Shown: one piece after another, positions 5,760 through 7,667 of the stretch | How the letters are laid out: each line of letters opens with the position of its first letter | Position numbering within the stretch: position 1 is the first letter of the stretch | Source of the DNA: Clostridia bacterium | GTDB taxonomy: Bacteria; Bacillota; Clostridia; UBA1381; UMGS1253 | DNA length: 7,667 bases | NCBI GenBank assembly: GCA_017411585.1 | Contig: JAFQPV010000215.1 | Span: 1 to 7,667, forward strand | Direction of reading: 5' to 3' | Notes under the pieces: generated by a model | Databases searched by the model: none | Told to the model about the DNA's origin: nothing | The model's input: the letters and a program-made list of their open reading frames with translations, nothing else | Program-made: the position numbers and the translations under genes

Positions 5760-6663
5760 CCTTGCCACGCTCCTTTAAAAATTCAATCGTTTCCTCATAG
5801 GTCGGTACACCCTCGCGCGCGCCGAATTTGGTGCATTTGAGCGCAGAAACCGCGCCGGAGAAGGTGCAGGCTTTAAGGTAATTATACCCCTTTGTTACGC
5901 AAAATGCAAATGCGCCGTGAAAAACATCGCCCGAGCCGTTTGTGTCGACTGCATCAACCACAAATGCAGAATATGCCTGCACCTGCGTGCCGTCATAGAC
6001 CATGCCGCCATTTTTACCCTGTGTAATCACAACGATTTCGGGGTTATACTTTTCAAAAAGAAGCTTTGCCGCTTCCTCGGCAGTTTTTGCACCGGTGTGC
6101 CCGAGCGCAAACTCCTCCGACGGAATGAGCAAATCCGCATACGGCAGCAGGTTTTCCACACCCTCGTAAAGACCGCCTGCATCATAAAGCACCTGCGTGC
6201 CGCTCTGTTTGGCAAGCTTTGCACCCTCGATGGCAGCCGCCATATCGTTGCCGTCCACCATCAGAACCTCGGCATCGGCAATTGCGCGTGCCATGGTTTC
6301 GTCAATACTTGTCGGCGGCACATTGCCGCGGTAAAACACACAAGTTCTCGACGCATTTTCCTTTGCAAGCCAAATGCACGAGCAAAATGTATCATAGCCG
6401 GGCAGAATTTTGATGTAGCGCGTGTCCACGCCGTACTTTTCAAAATCTTCTTTTAAAAATTTTGCGCCGTTATCGTCTGACAAATTGCCGATAAATGCAC
6501 ACGCTGCGCCGAGCTTTGCCGCCGCAACAAGCCCCGTAGCACACGGGCCGCCGCCGCTCGACTTTACCGCGCCTGCGCGCATTTTTGTATCCTCGGTCGG
6601 AAATGTATCTACCGTATACAAGGTGTCAAACACATTGGCACCGATTCCAACTATTTTTGCCAT
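5749..6663 (-). CDS. PfkB-family sugar kinase (candidate 5-dehydro-2-deoxygluconokinase, IolC role)
   Basis: A 304-residue ribokinase-fold ATP-dependent kinase. The N-terminal strand MAKIVGIGANVFD (1-13), the GGGPCATGLVAAAKLG segment (37-52) and IGNLSDDNGAKFL (58-70) match the PfkB substrate-binding half. VVITQGKNGG (211-220) and DTNGSGDVFHGAF (240-252) form the C-terminal signature, with Asp246 as the catalytic base. The signature reads NGSG where TGAG is usual, a conservative change that keeps the anion-hole glycines. Placed directly between a class II aldolase and iolB, it is best explained as phosphorylating 2-deoxy-5-keto-gluconate, the IolC reaction. However, its sequence does not look specially like classical IolC and could fit another keto-sugar kinase. 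It begins 2 nt after the aldolase stop, served by GGAAAGG, and its last 11 nt overlap iolB. Confidence 0.88.
   Translation of the reverse strand: MAKIVGIGANVFDTLYTVDTFPTEDTKMRAGAVKSSGGGPCATGLVAAAKLGAACAFIGNLSDDNGAKFLKEDFEKYGVDTRYIKILPGYDTFCSCIWLAKENASRTCVFYRGNVPPTSIDETMARAIADAEVLMVDGNDMAAAIEGAKLAKQSGTQVLYDAGGLYEGVENLLPYADLLIPSEEFALGHTGAKTAEEAAKLLFEKYNPEIVVITQGKNGGMVYDGTQVQAYSAFVVDAVDTNGSGDVFHGAFAFCVTKGYNYLKACTFSGAVSALKCTKFGAREGVPTYEETIEFLKERGKDEF
5770..5776 (-). promoter_or_regulatory. Ribosome binding site AAAGGAG for iolB inside the PfkB gene
   Basis: AAAGGAG on the minus strand lies within the last codons of the kinase gene. It is 10 nt from the ATG at 5759 but only 1-2 nt from the GTG at 5768, and so decides the iolB start. 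Ribosomes finishing the kinase pass directly over this site. Confidence 0.7.
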
Positions 6664-6665
6664 AA

Positions 6666-7505
6666 TTACGCCTTTCCGTCTGCTTCGACCAGCTTAATTT
6701 TTTCCATTGCGAGCTTCTTAACCGATGCAATCGGACGCTTCATAAATACGTCCACACCGATGCTTCTGTTCGGGTCGTCCATCGTTTCCTTTGTGCCGTC
6801 TGCAAATGCACAGCACACATCTGTACCGATGTTCATTTTGCGGATGCCGGCGCGGATGGCAGCCTTTACCTGCTCATCCGGAATGCCGGAGCCGCCGTGC
6901 AGCACAAGCGGCATACCGCCGGTTGCTTCACGGATGGCCTTTACGCGCTCAATGTCTAAGTTCGGTGTCTTTTTATAGTGACCGTGTGCGTTGCCGATTA
7001 ACACGGCAAGGCAGCACACGCCTGTTTCTTCTACAAAACGCTTTGCTTCCTGCGGGTCGGTAAAATCGCCCATCGTATCGTCGTTTACACTACCGACATG
7101 ACCGAGCTCACCTTCCACGGATACACCCACCGTCTCGCAGATTTCAACAATGTGCTTTGTGTTTTTGATGTTTTCCTCGAGCGGATGCACCGAGCCGTCG
7201 TACATAATGCCCGTTGCGCCCCAGCGCAGCATCTTCTGCGCGGTCAGCTCATCCGGACCGTGGTCCAAATGAAAAGCTACCGGTACGGTCGCCTTCTTTG
7301 CACCTGCCAAGGCTGCCGGTGCGATAAAATAGCCCACCTGCTCGTTGACAAGGCGCGGATAGAGCTGAAGAATCACCGGCGCACGAAGCTCTTCTGCCGC
7401 CTCGAGCACACCCATTACGGTTTCAAGGTTGTACACATTAAACGCCGGAACGGCAAAGTTGCCCTCTTCCGCCATTGCGATAATCTCTTTTAAGCTTACA
7501 AGCAT
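6666..7505 (-). CDS. Class II ketose-bisphosphate aldolase (KbaY/GatY/IolJ type)
   Basis: A 279-residue zinc-dependent aldolase, shorter than the glycolytic Fba encoded at 726-1661 and only distantly alike. The active-site order is intact: AFNVYNLE (21-28), HLDHG (79-83) with Asp81 and zinc ligand His82, EGELGHVG (131-138), GNAHGHYK (171-178) with His174, VLHGGSGIP (201-209) with His203, and MNIGTD (224-229) for DHAP phosphate. HGGSG rather than HGASS, and the roughly 280-residue length, place it with tagatose-bisphosphate and IolJ-type aldolases. Next to a PfkB kinase and iolB, the likely substrate is 2-deoxy-5-keto-gluconate-6-phosphate, giving DHAP and malonate semialdehyde; tagatose- or fructose-bisphosphate remain possible. 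A strong GAGGAGG at 7516-7522 serves the ATG at 7505. Its start overlaps the upstream reading frame by 10 nt, and its stop is 2 nt before the kinase. Confidence 0.92.
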   Translation of the reverse strand: MLVSLKEIIAMAEEGNFAVPAFNVYNLETVMGVLEAAEELRAPVILQLYPRLVNEQVGYFIAPAALAGAKKATVPVAFHLDHGPDELTAQKMLRWGATGIMYDGSVHPLEENIKNTKHIVEICETVGVSVEGELGHVGSVNDDTMGDFTDPQEAKRFVEETGVCCLAVLIGNAHGHYKKTPNLDIERVKAIREATGGMPLVLHGGSGIPDEQVKAAIRAGIRKMNIGTDVCCAFADGTKETMDDPNRSIGVDVFMKRPIASVKKLAMEKIKLVEADGKA

Positions 7506-7667
7506 CTTAATACAGCCTCCTCAAGCTTTAACAGTTCTACGCCCTCCGGCTTGGTTTTGCTAAGCAGCATATACTCTGCAGGACTTGCCGTTACAACTGC
7601 CTTTGCACCCATATTGGTTGCGTTAATCCAGCGGTTTTTCGCCACCTGCTCCATAACTGCCGGCATA
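7496..7667 (-). CDS. C-terminal tail of a probable CCG-domain (Fe-S) oxidoreductase subunit, partial
   Basis: Fifty-six residues, open to the right window edge, end at a TAA that overlaps the aldolase start by 10 nt, as expected for the preceding gene of the operon. The stretch NATNMGAKAVVTASPAEYMLL (roughly residues 15-35 of the visible tail) has the spacing and hydrophobic pattern of the final block of cysteine-rich CCG domains, found in GlcF, GlpC, LutA and HdrB-type proteins, where the usual form is GA-x-x-VVTACPxC. Both cysteines expected in that block appear as Ser and Glu here, so cluster binding by this repeat is doubtful. If the assignment holds, the protein would be an electron carrier partnered with a flavin dehydrogenase encoded further upstream. 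The segment is short and the identification rests on pattern memory only. Confidence 0.4.
   Translation of the reverse strand, partial: MPAVMEQVAKNRWINATNMGAKAVVTASPAEYMLLSKTKPEGVELLKLEEAVLRCL

Overview
The window looks like chromosome of a low-to-mid-GC anaerobic Firmicute, most likely a gut clostridium of the Oscillospiraceae/Ruminococcaceae type. This rests on the clostridial-type class II fructose-bisphosphate aldolase, consensus sigma-A promoters, strong AGGAG ribosome binding sites, and multi-hairpin intergenic repeats of a style I associate with these genomes. The taxonomic call is inference; no rRNA or other marker is present.

Layout. Positions 1-535 (minus) hold an SGNH/GDSL-type hydrolase cut off at its C-terminus. 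Positions 536-725 form a divergent promoter region, with a near-consensus promoter for each side and a perfect 7-bp inverted repeat in the leader of the next gene. Positions 726-1661 (plus) encode the glycolytic aldolase Fba, closed by a strong hairpin terminator at 1672-1702 that should also work on the other strand. Everything from 1772 to the right edge is on the minus strand and reads as one catabolic operon. In order of transcription it contains: the C-terminal tail of a probable CCG-domain (Fe-S) oxidoreductase, a class II ketose-bisphosphate aldolase, a PfkB sugar kinase, 5-deoxy-glucuronate isomerase (IolB), an FGGY-family sugar kinase, and a single-chain fusion of electron transfer flavoprotein beta and alpha. 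The first four overlap or abut. The last two are each preceded by a hairpin-rich palindromic repeat (4895-4944 and 3184-3304).

How it may work together. IolB, a PfkB kinase and a class II aldolase in a row match the lower half of myo-inositol catabolism: 5-deoxy-glucuronate to 2-deoxy-5-keto-gluconate, to its 6-phosphate, to DHAP plus malonate semialdehyde. DHAP would then enter glycolysis, where the neighbouring Fba acts. The unusual part is the additional FGGY kinase, the compact fused ETF and the CCG-like protein. Together they suggest a flavin/Fe-S redox step wired into a sugar or cyclitol pathway. Either a substrate dehydrogenase hands electrons to the ETF, or the ETF feeds reduction of an acryloyl-CoA-type intermediate derived from malonate semialdehyde. 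The E. coli ygc cluster, which as I recall it combines ETF-like YgcQ/YgcR, FAD oxidoreductase YgcU and FGGY kinase YgcE, is a suggestive parallel. The redox partner itself is not in this window.
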